Shown: positions 49,613-58,177, counted from the stretch's first letter. The stretch: 64,000 bases of DNA from Stappia sp. MMSF_3263 (GCF_030733745.1 NZ_JASHIK010000004.1:1-64000); one strand, 5' to 3'. Notes: generated by a model from the sequence alone, not told the origin. Numbers and translations: made by a program.

Positions 49613-52600
49613 TGCCGTCTTCCCATCCGCACGCCTCTCCCGCCTATGCTGAACTGGCGGTGACCAGCAATTTCAGCTTCCTGCGCGGCGCCTCCCATGC
49701 GGCCGAACTGGTCGAGACGGCGGCCCGGCTCGGGCTTGCCGCCATCGGCATTGCCGACCGCAACACCCTTGCCGGTGTCGTGCGCGCCCATGTGGCGGCC
49801 CGGGAGCATCCCGTCCGCCTGCTGGTGGGCGCGCGGCTGGTGCTGCGCGACGGGTTCGAGGTGATTGTCTACCCGAGCGACCGCGCCGCCTATGGCCGGC
49901 TCGGCAAGCTGCTGACGACAGGCAACCGGCGCGCACCCAAGGGAGAGTGTTATCTCGACTTCGACGACCTTGCCCTGCTTGGCGGCGGGCAGCATCTGCT
50001 TGCCATGCCCCCCGACATGCCAGGCGCGGCGTTCGAGCAACGGCTGACGCAGCTCGCCGAGGCGTTTCCCGGCATGGTCTCGCTTGCGCTCTCGCCGCGT
50101 TACCGCGGCTTGGATCGCGCCGGTTTCGAGCATCTCGCATGGCTTGCGGAAAGATGCGGCGCGCCTCTTCTGGCCACCAATGACGTGCTCTACCACACGC
50201 CCGGCCGCCGCCCCTTGCAGGACGTGCTCACCTGCATTCGCGAACACGTGACCATTGACGCGGCCGGCTTCCGCCTGGAGCGCAATGCCGAACGCCATCT
50301 GAAGACACCTGCCGAGATGGTCCGCCTTCTGTCCGGTTACGAGAAGGCAATTGCCCGCAGCGTCGAGATCGCGGAGGCCTGCCGTTTCAGCCTCGACGAA
50401 CTGTCGCCCTGTTATCCCGACGAGCCGTCGGGCGAAAGCGCCACGCCGCAGGAGGAACTCGAGCGGCTCACCTGGCGCGGTGCGGCGGAACGGTTTCCAG
50501 GTGGTGTCGGCGACACGGTCAGGGCAACGATCGAGCGTGAGCTTCGCCTGATCGGCGAACTCGGTTACGCCTCCTATTTCCTCACCGTCCAGGACATCGT
50601 CCGCTTCGCCCGTGCCCAGCAACCGCCGATCCTCTGCCAAGGGCGGGGCTCGTCGGCCAATTCCGTCGTCTGCTTCTGCCTCGGCATCACCTCGGTCGAT
50701 CCGACCGAGATCGATCTTCTGTTCGAGCGTTTCATCTCCGCCGCTCGCGGCGAACCGCCAGACATCGATGTGGATTTCGAGCATGAACGGCGCGAGGAGG
50801 TGATCCAGTACATCTACGCCAAATACGGGCGTGACCGGGCCGGGCTCGCGGCGACCGTCATCCGCTACCGGGCGCGCAGCGCGGTCAATGACGTGGGCAA
50901 GGTGATGGGCCTGTCGGCGGATGTCGTGATGGCGATGTCGGGGTTGATCTGGGGCTGGTCCGGCAAGGTTCCCGATGCGAACGAGATCCGCCAGGCCGGC
51001 CTCGATCCGTGCGATCCCCGGCTGGTGCAGACGTTCCGCCTCGTCCGGCAGCTGATCGACTTTCCGCGTCATCTCTCCCAGCATGTCGGCGGTTTCGTCA
51101 TCACCCGCGAGCCGCTCGATGAGGTGGTGCCGGTCGCCAATGCGGCGATGCAGGACCGCACCGTGGTCGAGTGGGACAAGGACGATCTCGACGCGCTCGG
51201 CATCCTCAAGGTCGACGTGCTGGCGCTCGGCATGCTGACCTGCCTGCGCAAGAGCTTCGACCTTCTGCGCGGCGGCTATGGCGTCGACTTGGGTCTCGCC
51301 ACCGTGCCGCGCGAGGACCCGGCCACCTACAAGATGATCCGGAAGGCCGACACGGTCGGCATCTTCCAGATCGAGAGTCGCGCCCAGATGTCGATGCTGC
51401 CGCGCCTCAGGCCGGAAAATTTCTACGACCTCGTCATCCAGATCGCCATCGTCCGCCCCGGCCCGATCCAGGGCGACATGGTCAATCCCTATCTGCGCCG
51501 CCGTAGCGGGCTGGAGAAGGTCGATTATCCTTCGCCTGAACTGCGGGCGGTACTGGAAAAGACCATGGGCGTGCCGCTTTTTCAGGAACAGGCGATGAAG
51601 ATCGCCATTGTCGCGGCGGGCTTTTCCCATGACAAGGCCGACCGGCTGCGCCGGGCCATGGCCTCCTTCCGCAACATCGGCACGATCGAGCAGTTCCGCG
51701 AAGAATTCGTCGCCGGCATGATCGCCAACAGATACGAGCCGGACTTCGCCGCCCGCTGCTTCGAGCAGATCAGGGGATTCAGCGACTACGGCTTTCCCGA
51801 AAGCCACTCCGCCAGTTTCGCATTGCTCGCCTATGCCTCCTCCTGGCTCAAGTGCCACTATCCGGACGTCTTCGCCTGTGCGCTGCTCAACGCCCAGCCG
51901 ATGGGCTTTTACTCCGTCTCCTCCATCGTGCGCGATTTCCGCGCCCATGGCGGCACGGTGCTTCCGGTGGACGTCAATCACAGCGGCTGGGACCATGCAC
52001 TGGAGCCGCTGGACGCTCCGTCGGCCCCGACCGCATCGGGCGGCAATGCTTTCGCGCTGCGGTTGGGCCTGCGCCAGGTCGATGGTCTTGGGGAGGAAGC
52101 GGGCCGCCGGCTGGAGGCGGCCTGCAACCGCCCGTTCGCCGATATCGGCGATCTCTATGCACGGGCCCGGCTCGACAACCGCGCCCTCACCGCCCTTGCC
52201 AATGCGGATGCGTTCCGATCGCTCGGCCTGGACCGGCGCCAGGCCCTTTGGGAGGCGAAGGGGCTTGCCGGGCGGGTCGGTCGGGGGGCGGGGCAGGAGC
52301 AACTGCCGCTTTTCGCCGATCCTTCCGGTATCTCTTCCCTGATGCGGGACGAGGCGAAGGTCGATCTGCCTCGGATGCGCCCGGGCGAGCATGTGGTGGA
52401 GGACTACGCGACGCTGCACCTGTCCCTGAAGGCGCACCCCTTCTCGTTCCTGCGCGGGGATCTCGCCAAAAGCCGGACGCTGAAGGCTGTGGAGCTGGAC
52501 AAGGCGGGCAACGGCCGGTGGGTGCGGGTGGCCGGCCTCGTGCTGGTGCGCCAGCGTCCCGCGACGGCAAAGAATGTCACCTTCCTGACGCTTGAGGACG

Positions 52601-52890
52601 AGACCGGCATTGCCAATGTCGTGATCTGGAGCCGGATTTTCGAGCAGAGCCGGCGCATCGTCATGGGTGCGCGCGCGATCGCCGTCGAAGGCCCGGTCCA
52701 GCAGGAAAGCGGGGTCATCCACGTGGTGGCGCGGCGGCTTCACGACCTGACGCCGGCATTGATGGACGCCATGTCGGCGGGGAGCGGGGGCGAAGACAAG
52801 GCGCCCGCAACGGGTGTGTCAGGCCAGCCGAGCCTCTGGCGCCATCCGCGCGACACCCGCGTGCTGCCCAAGGGGCGGAACTTTCAGTGA
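49609..52890 (+). CDS. dnaE2: Error-prone DNA polymerase DnaE2
   Basis: A 1093-residue C-family polymerase, the catalytic subunit of the SOS mutasome. An N-terminal PHP domain starts AELAVTSNFSFLRGASHA (residues 14-31). The polymerase active-site aspartates are D385 and D387 in PDIDVDFEH. GRGSSANSVVCF and SQHVGGFVITREPL are conserved polymerase segments; an OB-fold lies near residue 970. It performs translesion synthesis and damage-induced mutagenesis. It overlaps imuB by 4 bases. Length is normal for DnaE2 and shorter than replicative DnaE1. Confidence 0.95.
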   Translation: MMPSSHPHASPAYAELAVTSNFSFLRGASHAAELVETAARLGLAAIGIADRNTLAGVVRAHVAAREHPVRLLVGARLVLRDGFEVIVYPSDRAAYGRLGKLLTTGNRRAPKGECYLDFDDLALLGGGQHLLAMPPDMPGAAFEQRLTQLAEAFPGMVSLALSPRYRGLDRAGFEHLAWLAERCGAPLLATNDVLYHTPGRRPLQDVLTCIREHVTIDAAGFRLERNAERHLKTPAEMVRLLSGYEKAIARSVEIAEACRFSLDELSPCYPDEPSGESATPQEELERLTWRGAAERFPGGVGDTVRATIERELRLIGELGYASYFLTVQDIVRFARAQQPPILCQGRGSSANSVVCFCLGITSVDPTEIDLLFERFISAARGEPPDIDVDFEHERREEVIQYIYAKYGRDRAGLAATVIRYRARSAVNDVGKVMGLSADVVMAMSGLIWGWSGKVPDANEIRQAGLDPCDPRLVQTFRLVRQLIDFPRHLSQHVGGFVITREPLDEVVPVANAAMQDRTVVEWDKDDLDALGILKVDVLALGMLTCLRKSFDLLRGGYGVDLGLATVPREDPATYKMIRKADTVGIFQIESRAQMSMLPRLRPENFYDLVIQIAIVRPGPIQGDMVNPYLRRRSGLEKVDYPSPELRAVLEKTMGVPLFQEQAMKIAIVAAGFSHDKADRLRRAMASFRNIGTIEQFREEFVAGMIANRYEPDFAARCFEQIRGFSDYGFPESHSASFALLAYASSWLKCHYPDVFACALLNAQPMGFYSVSSIVRDFRAHGGTVLPVDVNHSGWDHALEPLDAPSAPTASGGNAFALRLGLRQVDGLGEEAGRRLEAACNRPFADIGDLYARARLDNRALTALANADAFRSLGLDRRQALWEAKGLAGRVGRGAGQEQLPLFADPSGISSLMRDEAKVDLPRMRPGEHVVEDYATLHLSLKAHPFSFLRGDLAKSRTLKAVELDKAGNGRWVRVAGLVLVRQRPATAKNVTFLTLEDETGIANVVIWSRIFEQSRRIVMGARAIAVEGPVQQESGVIHVVARRLHDLTPALMDAMSAGSGGEDKAPATGVSGQPSLWRHPRDTRVLPKGRNFQ

Positions 52891-52982
52891 GCTTCCGCCG
52901 GGCAGGCATCCGTTCCGGCCCTTGCCCTTGCCGCCGGGGAGCGGCACGGTGTGGCATCGGCCGCCAGGAGAGGAGCACGGAC

Positions 52983-53468
52983 ATGACAGGCGTGATCATT
53001 CATCTGTTGCTGTGGATCTGCGCGCTTGGCTGCGCGCTGATCGCGGGGCTCTACTTCGCCTTTTCCACCTTCATCATGACGGCGCTGGGGCGCATCCCGG
53101 CGCCGGCCGGCATCGCCGCGATGCAGGCGATCAACGCCGTCATCCAGCGTTCGCTCTTCATGCCGTTGTTCTTCGGGACGACGCTCGCCGCCCTTGCCCT
53201 TGCGGCTCTCGCCTTGTGGCGCTGGGCGGACGCCGGCAGCGCGATGATGCTTGCCGGGGGGCTTGTCTATTTCGCCGGCATGTTCGTGTGCACCATCGTC
53301 TTCAACGTGCCGCTCAACAACCGGCTCGACGCGGCCGATCCGCAAAGCGAGGCCGCGCAGGAGACATGGACCCGCTACCTGCGTGACTGGACCAGGTGGA
53401 ACCATGTGCGCACCCTCGCATCGACCCTGGCCGCGGGCCTCTTCGTTCTTGCCCTTGTGCCGCGCTAG
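52983..53468 (+). CDS. DUF1772 membrane protein (anthrone oxygenase-like)
   Basis: A 161-residue protein with four predicted helices, including MTGVIIHLLLWICALGCALI and GLVYFAGMFVCTIVFN. The late motif NVPLNNRLDAADP followed by WTRYLRDWTRWNHVRTLAS is the DUF1772 signature. Related fungal proteins act as anthrone oxygenases; the bacterial role is not established. It lies 92 bases after dnaE2 and just before the ECF41 promoter. DUF1772 genes often accompany CMD and ECF sigma genes, so it may belong to that module. Confidence 0.8.
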   Translation: MTGVIIHLLLWICALGCALIAGLYFAFSTFIMTALGRIPAPAGIAAMQAINAVIQRSLFMPLFFGTTLAALALAALALWRWADAGSAMMLAGGLVYFAGMFVCTIVFNVPLNNRLDAADPQSEAAQETWTRYLRDWTRWNHVRTLASTLAAGLFVLALVPR

Positions 53469-53487
53469 CAGGATTTTTTCGCGTGCA

Positions 53488-53514
53488 TGTCACATCCGGC
53501 GACCTTGTCTCGTC
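53488..53514 (+). promoter_or_regulatory. ECF41 sigma factor promoter
   Basis: TGTCACA (53488-53494), exactly 16 bases, then CGTC (53511-53514). This is the consensus described for ECF41 promoters. It lies 33 bases before the AhpD-like gene that is co-transcribed with an ECF41 sigma factor, so autoregulation is expected. Confidence 0.8.
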
Positions 53515-53546
53515 ATGATGTCGGAACCCAAAAAGGAGACGGTACC

Positions 53547-54002
53547 ATGACTGCACAACTTGATCCCTTCGCCGCTGCCCCGACCTTGATGAAGAAGTGG
53601 TTCGGCTTTTCGCAGGACGCCGCCGGCAGCCTTGAGCCGAGCCTGATCGAACTCGTGAAGATCCGTGCCTCGCTGATCAACGGCTGCGCCAACTGCATCA
53701 ACATGCACACCGCCGAGGCGCGCGCCCAGGGCGAGAGCGAGCAGCGCATCTACCTGCTTGCGGCCTGGCGCGAGGCGCCGTGCTATACCGAGCGCGAACG
53801 CGCGGCGCTGGCCTGGACCGACGCGCTGACGAAGCTTTCGCAAGGCCATACGCAGGAGGCGGCCCGTGCCGATCTCACGGCCCATTTCACCCAGGAGGAA
53901 CAGGTGAAACTCACGCTGATGATCAACGTCATCAACGGCTGGAACCGGTTGGCGGTCGGCTTCGACCTGTGGGTCGAAACTCCGGCGCAGGCTGTCGCCT
54001 GA
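53547..54002 (+). CDS. Carboxymuconolactone decarboxylase/AhpD-like protein
   Basis: A 151-residue protein of the CMD/AhpD family. The redox motif C-x2-C-x3-H is present in INGCANCINMHTAEA (about residues 47-61), and the last part LMINVINGWNRLAVGF is typical of the group. Such proteins are peroxide-related reductases. AAAAGGAG precedes the ATG at 53547. It is the conserved partner (COE-type oxidoreductase) of ECF41 sigma factors and overlaps the sigma gene by one base (TGATG). Confidence 0.88.
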   Translation: MTAQLDPFAAAPTLMKKWFGFSQDAAGSLEPSLIELVKIRASLINGCANCINMHTAEARAQGESEQRIYLLAAWREAPCYTERERAALAWTDALTKLSQGHTQEAARADLTAHFTQEEQVKLTLMINVINGWNRLAVGFDLWVETPAQAVA

Positions 54003-54883
54003 TGACGACGGCAGGATCGGATGACGCGGCGGCGAGTTTCGCGCCGCTGCGTCCCCGGCTCGTGCGCGTCGCCTACCGCATGCTCGGTTCGGTGACCGAC
54101 GCCGAGGATGCCGTGCAGGAGGCCTTCATCCGCTGGATGAAGACCGAACGGGGTGAAATACGCGAGCCCGAGGCATTCCTGCGCCGGGTTGTGACGCGGC
54201 TCTGCCTCGACCAGCTCAAGTCCGCAAGGCGTCAGCGCGAGACCTATATCGGCCCCTGGCTTCCCGATCCCGTCCTTGACGAGGAAGAGGAAGACGATGT
54301 CACCCTGCCCCTGATGCTGGCGCTGGAGCGGCTGTCGCCGCTCGAGCGCGCCGCCTTCCTGCTGCATGACGTGTTCGGGCTCGATTTCGACGAGGTCGCC
54401 GCCACGATCAAGCGCGAGCCGGCGGCCTGCCGGCAACTCGCGGCCCGGGCTCGCGGCCATGTCCGGCAGGAACGCCCCCGGTTCAAGCTCGAGAAAGAGC
54501 GGGGCCTGGAGCTTGCCGAGGCCTTCTTCGCCGCCTCGCGCAGCGGCGACATGACCGCTCTCGGCGCGATGCTGGCGGCGGATGTCAGCATCCATTCGGA
54601 TGGCGGTGGCAAGCGTCCGGCGGCGCTTCGCCCGATCATTGGCCTGGAAGGCGTCCTGAAGCTGCACGCCTATCTGGCAACGCTCTTCATCGAGAACGGT
54701 TCGCGGCTGGTGCGCGCCGGCTTCATCAACGGACTGCCGGGCTTTGTCACGCTCGAGGCGGACGGGGAGTTCCAGACGACCGCGCTCGACATCGAGGACG
54801 GCAAGGTCGCGGCCATCTATGTGATGCGCAATCCGGGCAAGCTCCGGCACCTGCGACAGACCCTCGACCCGGTGGCCAATTGA
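54002..54883 (+). CDS. ECF41 family RNA polymerase sigma factor
   Basis: A 293-residue ECF sigma factor with a SnoaL-like C-terminal extension. Sigma region 2 (AYRMLGSVTDAEDAVQEAF, residues 24-42) and region 4 (ERAAFLLHDVFGLDFDEVA, about 115-133) are clear. All three ECF41 hallmark motifs are present in variant form: WLPDP (86-90), DGGGK (200-204) and NPGK (277-280). In this group the extension controls activity in place of an anti-sigma factor. No anti-sigma gene is seen here. It shares a transcript with the CMD gene. Confidence 0.92.
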   Translation: MTTAGSDDAAASFAPLRPRLVRVAYRMLGSVTDAEDAVQEAFIRWMKTERGEIREPEAFLRRVVTRLCLDQLKSARRQRETYIGPWLPDPVLDEEEEDDVTLPLMLALERLSPLERAAFLLHDVFGLDFDEVAATIKREPAACRQLAARARGHVRQERPRFKLEKERGLELAEAFFAASRSGDMTALGAMLAADVSIHSDGGGKRPAALRPIIGLEGVLKLHAYLATLFIENGSRLVRAGFINGLPGFVTLEADGEFQTTALDIEDGKVAAIYVMRNPGKLRHLRQTLDPVAN

Positions 54884-54946
54884 TCGTGAGTTGATCGCCG
54901 ACGGGCGGCGGGGCGCCTCAACCGGCCGCATCCAGTGCGGGCGGAG

Positions 54947-55002
54947 TTGACATGTCCGCCCGGCCATGGCTAGAAGCGCGGCAGGTACCGGGTACCTGCC
55001 GC
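54947..55002 (+). promoter_or_regulatory. Promoter and perfect palindromic operator of the MATE gene
   Basis: TTGACA (54947-54952), 18-bp spacer, TAGAAG (54971-54976). Immediately downstream lies a palindrome with 12-base arms, GCGGCAGGTACC (54978-54989) and GGTACCTGCCGC (54991-55002), around one G. It covers the expected transcription start, the classic place for a repressor. No matching regulator gene is adjacent. Confidence 0.6.
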
Positions 55003-55121
55003 CTGCGGACACATGTCACGGTGAAACCCGGCAATGCGACGTCTCTCGCCCTCGAAGCATTTCGTTGGTGGGCAATGCGGGCTCCCATCTCTTGCGAAAT
55101 GCCTCTTTCGAGGAGTGAGCG

Positions 55122-56519
55122 ATGCCTGCCGGATCCCCTCTGGAAAACCGATTCCTGACCGCACCTACGGGCCGTCTCTTCATCGCAAACGCGGTGCCGA
55201 TGGTCTTCGTCATGGCGATGAGCGGTCTTTTGAATGTGGTCGACGCGGTCTTTCTCGGCCATTTCGTCGGGGCCGATGCGGTCGCCGCCGTCAGTGTGGT
55301 CTTTCCCCCGATCATGGTGACGATCGCGCTCTCGGCGCTCGTCGGCGGTGGCATGTCGAGCCTGTTTGCCCGCCACCTTGGCGCAGGCGCCCTTTGCGAG
55401 GCCGGCGCGGTCTTCGCGCAGGCACACGGGTTGGCGATTGCCGCCGCCCTGGGACTGATCGGGCTTTTCCTCCTGGGCGGCGACGCGCTCGTGCGCCAGC
55501 TTGCCGGATCCGACGGGACGGTGGCCGGGATGGCGCATGCCTACCTGCTGATCATGATCTGTGCGACGCCGGTCCAGTTTCTGCTCGGCCTGCATGCCGA
55601 TGCCTGGCGCAATGAAGGGCGGGCATCGCTGGTGGCGCTGATGTCGGTGGGCGTGACGCTCGCCAATGCTGCCTTCAACTACGGCCTCATCGTCAAGGCG
55701 GGGCTCGGCGTTGCCGGGTCTGCCTGGGGCACCGTCCTGGCGCAGTTGCTTGCGCTTGCGTTGCTGGTGGGATTGCGCCTGCACGGGCAGGGCCGCGTTC
55801 CCCTGTCGGCGTTGTGGCGCCACCGCTGGGTCGCGGGATGGACCGGCATTGCGACGCTCGGCGCGCCACTGAGCCTTGGCTTTATCGGTATTGCGCTCGT
55901 TTCGGCGACGGTCATTGCCACCCTGCCGCATGTGGCGGGCGAGGCGCATCTTCAACTCGCAGCCGCCTATGGCATCGTGACGCGGATCCTCAGTTTCGCC
56001 TTCATGCCGCTGATGGCCATCGCACTCGCGATGCAGGGCATTGTCGGCAACAATGTCGGGGCGGGCCTGTACCGGCGCTCGGACACGGTCCTGAAGCTGG
56101 CGGTGCTGACGGCCTTTGGCTGGTGCGGTCTTGTTGAGTTTGCATGTCTGGCGGGCGCGCAGCTTGTTGGATACGGTTTCGTCAGCGACGCCGTGATCGC
56201 CGCTCAGGTGGCTGCGATCCTGCGCCCGATGGCGGCCTTGTACCTGTTTACCGGCCCGGTCCTGGTTCTTGCACTCTACTTCCAGGCCATAGGCCGGCCG
56301 GGGCAGGCGGCGGTTCTCACCCTGGTCAAGCCGTTCATCCTGTGCCCGGTTCTGGTTGTCGGGCTTGCGGCCGTCAGCGGCGCAGAGGCCTTGTGGTTGG
56401 CCTTTCCTATTGCGGAGGGGTTGGTGGCCGTCATGGCGGCGGCGATCCTCTTCGCCGCGTTGAAAGTCCGCGCGGAAACGGGCGGACTGGGGCTCGGGCC
56501 GGCGGGGACAATGGCATGA
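55122..56519 (+). CDS. MATE family efflux transporter
   Basis: A 465-residue inner-membrane protein with about twelve helices in two related halves, as in multidrug and toxin extrusion proteins. Family-like parts are FVMAMSGLLNVVDAVFLGHF (helix 1), GGGMSSLFARHLGAG, and YGIVTRILSFAFMPLMAIA in the second half. It exports drugs or toxic metabolites in exchange for cations. CGAGGAGTGAGCG precedes the ATG. The promoter has a strong palindromic operator, so expression is probably inducible. Confidence 0.9.
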   Translation: MPAGSPLENRFLTAPTGRLFIANAVPMVFVMAMSGLLNVVDAVFLGHFVGADAVAAVSVVFPPIMVTIALSALVGGGMSSLFARHLGAGALCEAGAVFAQAHGLAIAAALGLIGLFLLGGDALVRQLAGSDGTVAGMAHAYLLIMICATPVQFLLGLHADAWRNEGRASLVALMSVGVTLANAAFNYGLIVKAGLGVAGSAWGTVLAQLLALALLVGLRLHGQGRVPLSALWRHRWVAGWTGIATLGAPLSLGFIGIALVSATVIATLPHVAGEAHLQLAAAYGIVTRILSFAFMPLMAIALAMQGIVGNNVGAGLYRRSDTVLKLAVLTAFGWCGLVEFACLAGAQLVGYGFVSDAVIAAQVAAILRPMAALYLFTGPVLVLALYFQAIGRPGQAAVLTLVKPFILCPVLVVGLAAVSGAEALWLAFPIAEGLVAVMAAAILFAALKVRAETGGLGLGPAGTMA

Positions 56520-56959
56520 CCGTGAGGACGCTGGCGGAAGCCAAGGCTGCGGCGCGCGCCCTGCGCACCGCTTTGAACGCGCTCGGACATGGCATCTGCC
56601 ATGGTCAGGCGCTCGATCTGGTCGCCCGGCAGAATGGCGAGCGAAACTGGAATGCCCTGCATGCCCGGCTTTGCGGGGAGGAGGTTTCGGCCGGGGCCGC
56701 CGGCTCCGCGCCTTTTCACCTGCACCAGCGCGTGCGAGGGACCTACCTGAAGCAGCCCTTCACCGGCGAGATCGTCACGCTCTCTTGTGACGACGACACG
56801 CGCTACACGTTGACCATCCGCCTCGATGCACCCGTCGACACTGTCGCCTTCGGCAGCTTTTCGAACTGGCGACGGCGCATCCGCGGAACCGTCGGGCGCG
56901 ATGGCCGTTCGTGGCGCAAGACGAGTGATGGCTCTCCGCACCTGGTCGTCGGGCCGTAA
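56516..56959 (+). CDS. Glyoxalase superfamily-type small protein
   Basis: A 147-residue soluble protein. The N-terminal helical motif LRTALNALGHGICHGQALDL followed by QNGERNWNALHARL is common to proteins named glyoxalase superfamily protein, where it often precedes a VOC-like domain. The C-terminal half (about residues 60-147) looks like a small beta-rich domain. No catalytic residues can be named. It overlaps the MATE gene by 4 bases and is probably expressed with it. Confidence 0.6.
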   Translation: MTVRTLAEAKAAARALRTALNALGHGICHGQALDLVARQNGERNWNALHARLCGEEVSAGAAGSAPFHLHQRVRGTYLKQPFTGEIVTLSCDDDTRYTLTIRLDAPVDTVAFGSFSNWRRRIRGTVGRDGRSWRKTSDGSPHLVVGP

Positions 56960-57014
56960 GGACGCCTTCGGCGGCCGCGTCAGGCATCTGCAAGAGCCCG
57001 ACGCGGCCTCCGGT

Positions 57015-57458
57015 TCACTCGACCGGATGCTGCATTCGCGAGCCGACGGCGATCCGGTTCAGCAGGTTGATCGTGCCGATGGCGACGGTGAGCTGGGCGA
57101 TCTCGGTATCCGTGAACTGCGCGCGCATGACGTCGTATGCCGCGTCGGGGATGCCGCTGTCCGCCAGCAGGGTGACGCTCTCGGTCCATTCCAGGGCCGC
57201 GCGCTCGCGCTCGGTGAAATAGGCGGACTCCCGCCAGGCGGGGACCAGATGCAGCTTCTGGTGGGTGAAGCCGTCGGCGAGCGCCTCCTTCACATGCATG
57301 TCGACACAAAAGGCGCAGCCGTTGATCTGCGAGGCGCGCAGCTTGACCAGATGCAGAAGCTGCGCGTCGACGCCGCAGTTCCGGATCGCGCCGTCGAGCT
57401 CCCGGATGGCCCGGTAGAGGTCGGGCGCGAGTTTGCTGATATTCAGTCTCTGTTGCAT
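57015..57458 (-). CDS. Carboxymuconolactone decarboxylase/AhpD-like protein
   Basis: A 147-residue alkylhydroperoxidase-like protein with the redox motif INGCAFCVDMHVKEA (about residues 47-61). It is the second such protein in the window; the first belongs to the ECF41 module. It is divergent from an Rrf2 regulator, with a palindromic operator between them, a pairing that suggests oxidative- or electrophile-stress control. AAAGGA precedes its ATG at 57458. Confidence 0.88.
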   Translation of the reverse strand: MQQRLNISKLAPDLYRAIRELDGAIRNCGVDAQLLHLVKLRASQINGCAFCVDMHVKEALADGFTHQKLHLVPAWRESAYFTERERAALEWTESVTLLADSGIPDAAYDVMRAQFTDTEIAQLTVAIGTINLLNRIAVGSRMQHPVE

Positions 57459-57492
57459 GAACGAGATCCTTTCGGAACTTGAGTACGATTCG

Positions 57493-57509
57493 TGGATAAA
57501 ATATATCCA
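57493..57509. promoter_or_regulatory. Palindromic operator between ahpD-like and rrf2 genes
   Basis: TGGATA (57493-57498), AAATA, TATCCA (57504-57509) is a perfect 6+6 inverted repeat; an outer ATTCG/TGATT extends it with mismatches. It is AT-rich in GC-rich DNA and centred in the 79-base divergent gap. The Rrf2 protein at 57538 is the probable binder. Confidence 0.55.
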
Positions 57510-57537
57510 TGATTATGGAAGCGCAAGGGAGTGTGGA

Positions 57538-58032
57538 ATGAGACGGCTGAGCGATGGTGTCGAGGCGGCCCTTCACTGCGCCTTGGTGCTTGCCGGGCTG
57601 GCGCCGGGCAGGGTGCTTCCGGGAAAGAGCCTTGCGGAGCTGCACGGCGTTTCCGAAACCTATCTCCTGAAACACCTGCGGGCGCTGGCCGCTGCCGGCA
57701 TTGTCGATGCCTTGCCCGGCCCACGCGGTGGTTACCGCCTGTCGCGGGCAGTCGAGGCGATCACCATGCTGGATGTCGTCGAGGCCATCGACGGCCCGGG
57801 GCCGGCGTTCGTTTGCCGGGAAATCCGGCGCCGGGGACCGGGCAAGACGAGCGATCCGTGCGCCTACAAGGCCGACTGCTTCATCAAGAGGCGAATGATG
57901 GCGGCCGAAACCGTCTGGCGGGATGCCTTGCGGGCGCAGACGCTTGCCGACCTCCTGCGCGACGGCGAAACCCAGATCGACCCCCGCAACAAGCAGGCCG
58001 TCGCCGAGGTCGTCGACAAGGCGCAGCGCTGA
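57538..58032 (+). CDS. Rrf2 family transcriptional regulator
   Basis: A 164-residue regulator. The winged helix contains LAELHGVSETYLLKHLRALA (about residues 33-52) and the wing GPRGGYRLSRAVEAIT. Cysteines lie at CREI (about 87), CAYKADC (about 102-108), which could bind a metal or cluster or act as a thiol switch, although the spacing differs from the classical IscR/NsrR triad. It probably represses the divergent AhpD-like gene. ATG at 57538 follows AAGGGAG. Confidence 0.85.
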   Translation: MRRLSDGVEAALHCALVLAGLAPGRVLPGKSLAELHGVSETYLLKHLRALAAAGIVDALPGPRGGYRLSRAVEAITMLDVVEAIDGPGPAFVCREIRRRGPGKTSDPCAYKADCFIKRRMMAAETVWRDALRAQTLADLLRDGETQIDPRNKQAVAEVVDKAQR

Positions 58033-58114
58033 CGAAGGTTGCCCGGACAGGGTGACACCGGCGGCATCGCAGCCGGCGTTCATGCGCGGGGGCCGCCTGC
58101 TCTCGTGCCTCCCC

Positions 58115-58169
58115 TTGACACATATATAACTCACTGGCTATTGGTGCGAATGCATAGCCATGGAGTTAT
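58115..58169 (+). promoter_or_regulatory. Promoter and inverted-repeat operator of the first arsR cassette
   Basis: TTGACA is at 58115-58120, with CTATTG or TATTGG as -10 after 17-18 bases. An inverted repeat, ATAACTCACTGGCTAT (58126-58141) and ATAGCCATGGAGTTAT (58154-58169), pairs at 14 of 16 positions around a 12-base centre and covers the -10 and start region. Likely binding site of the ArsR protein at 58178. Confidence 0.55.
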
Positions 58170-58177
58170 GAATTGTC

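Noticed and set aside
49558-52743. Very long open frame antisense to dnaE2
   Set aside because: It mirrors the codon bias of the dnaE2 strand in GC-rich DNA, has no recognisable domain and would require two overlapping large proteins.
55014-55040. TGTCACG-N16-CGAC as a second ECF41 promoter before the MATE gene
   Set aside because: One mismatch in each element, and it lies after a better TTGACA promoter with an operator at its start site.
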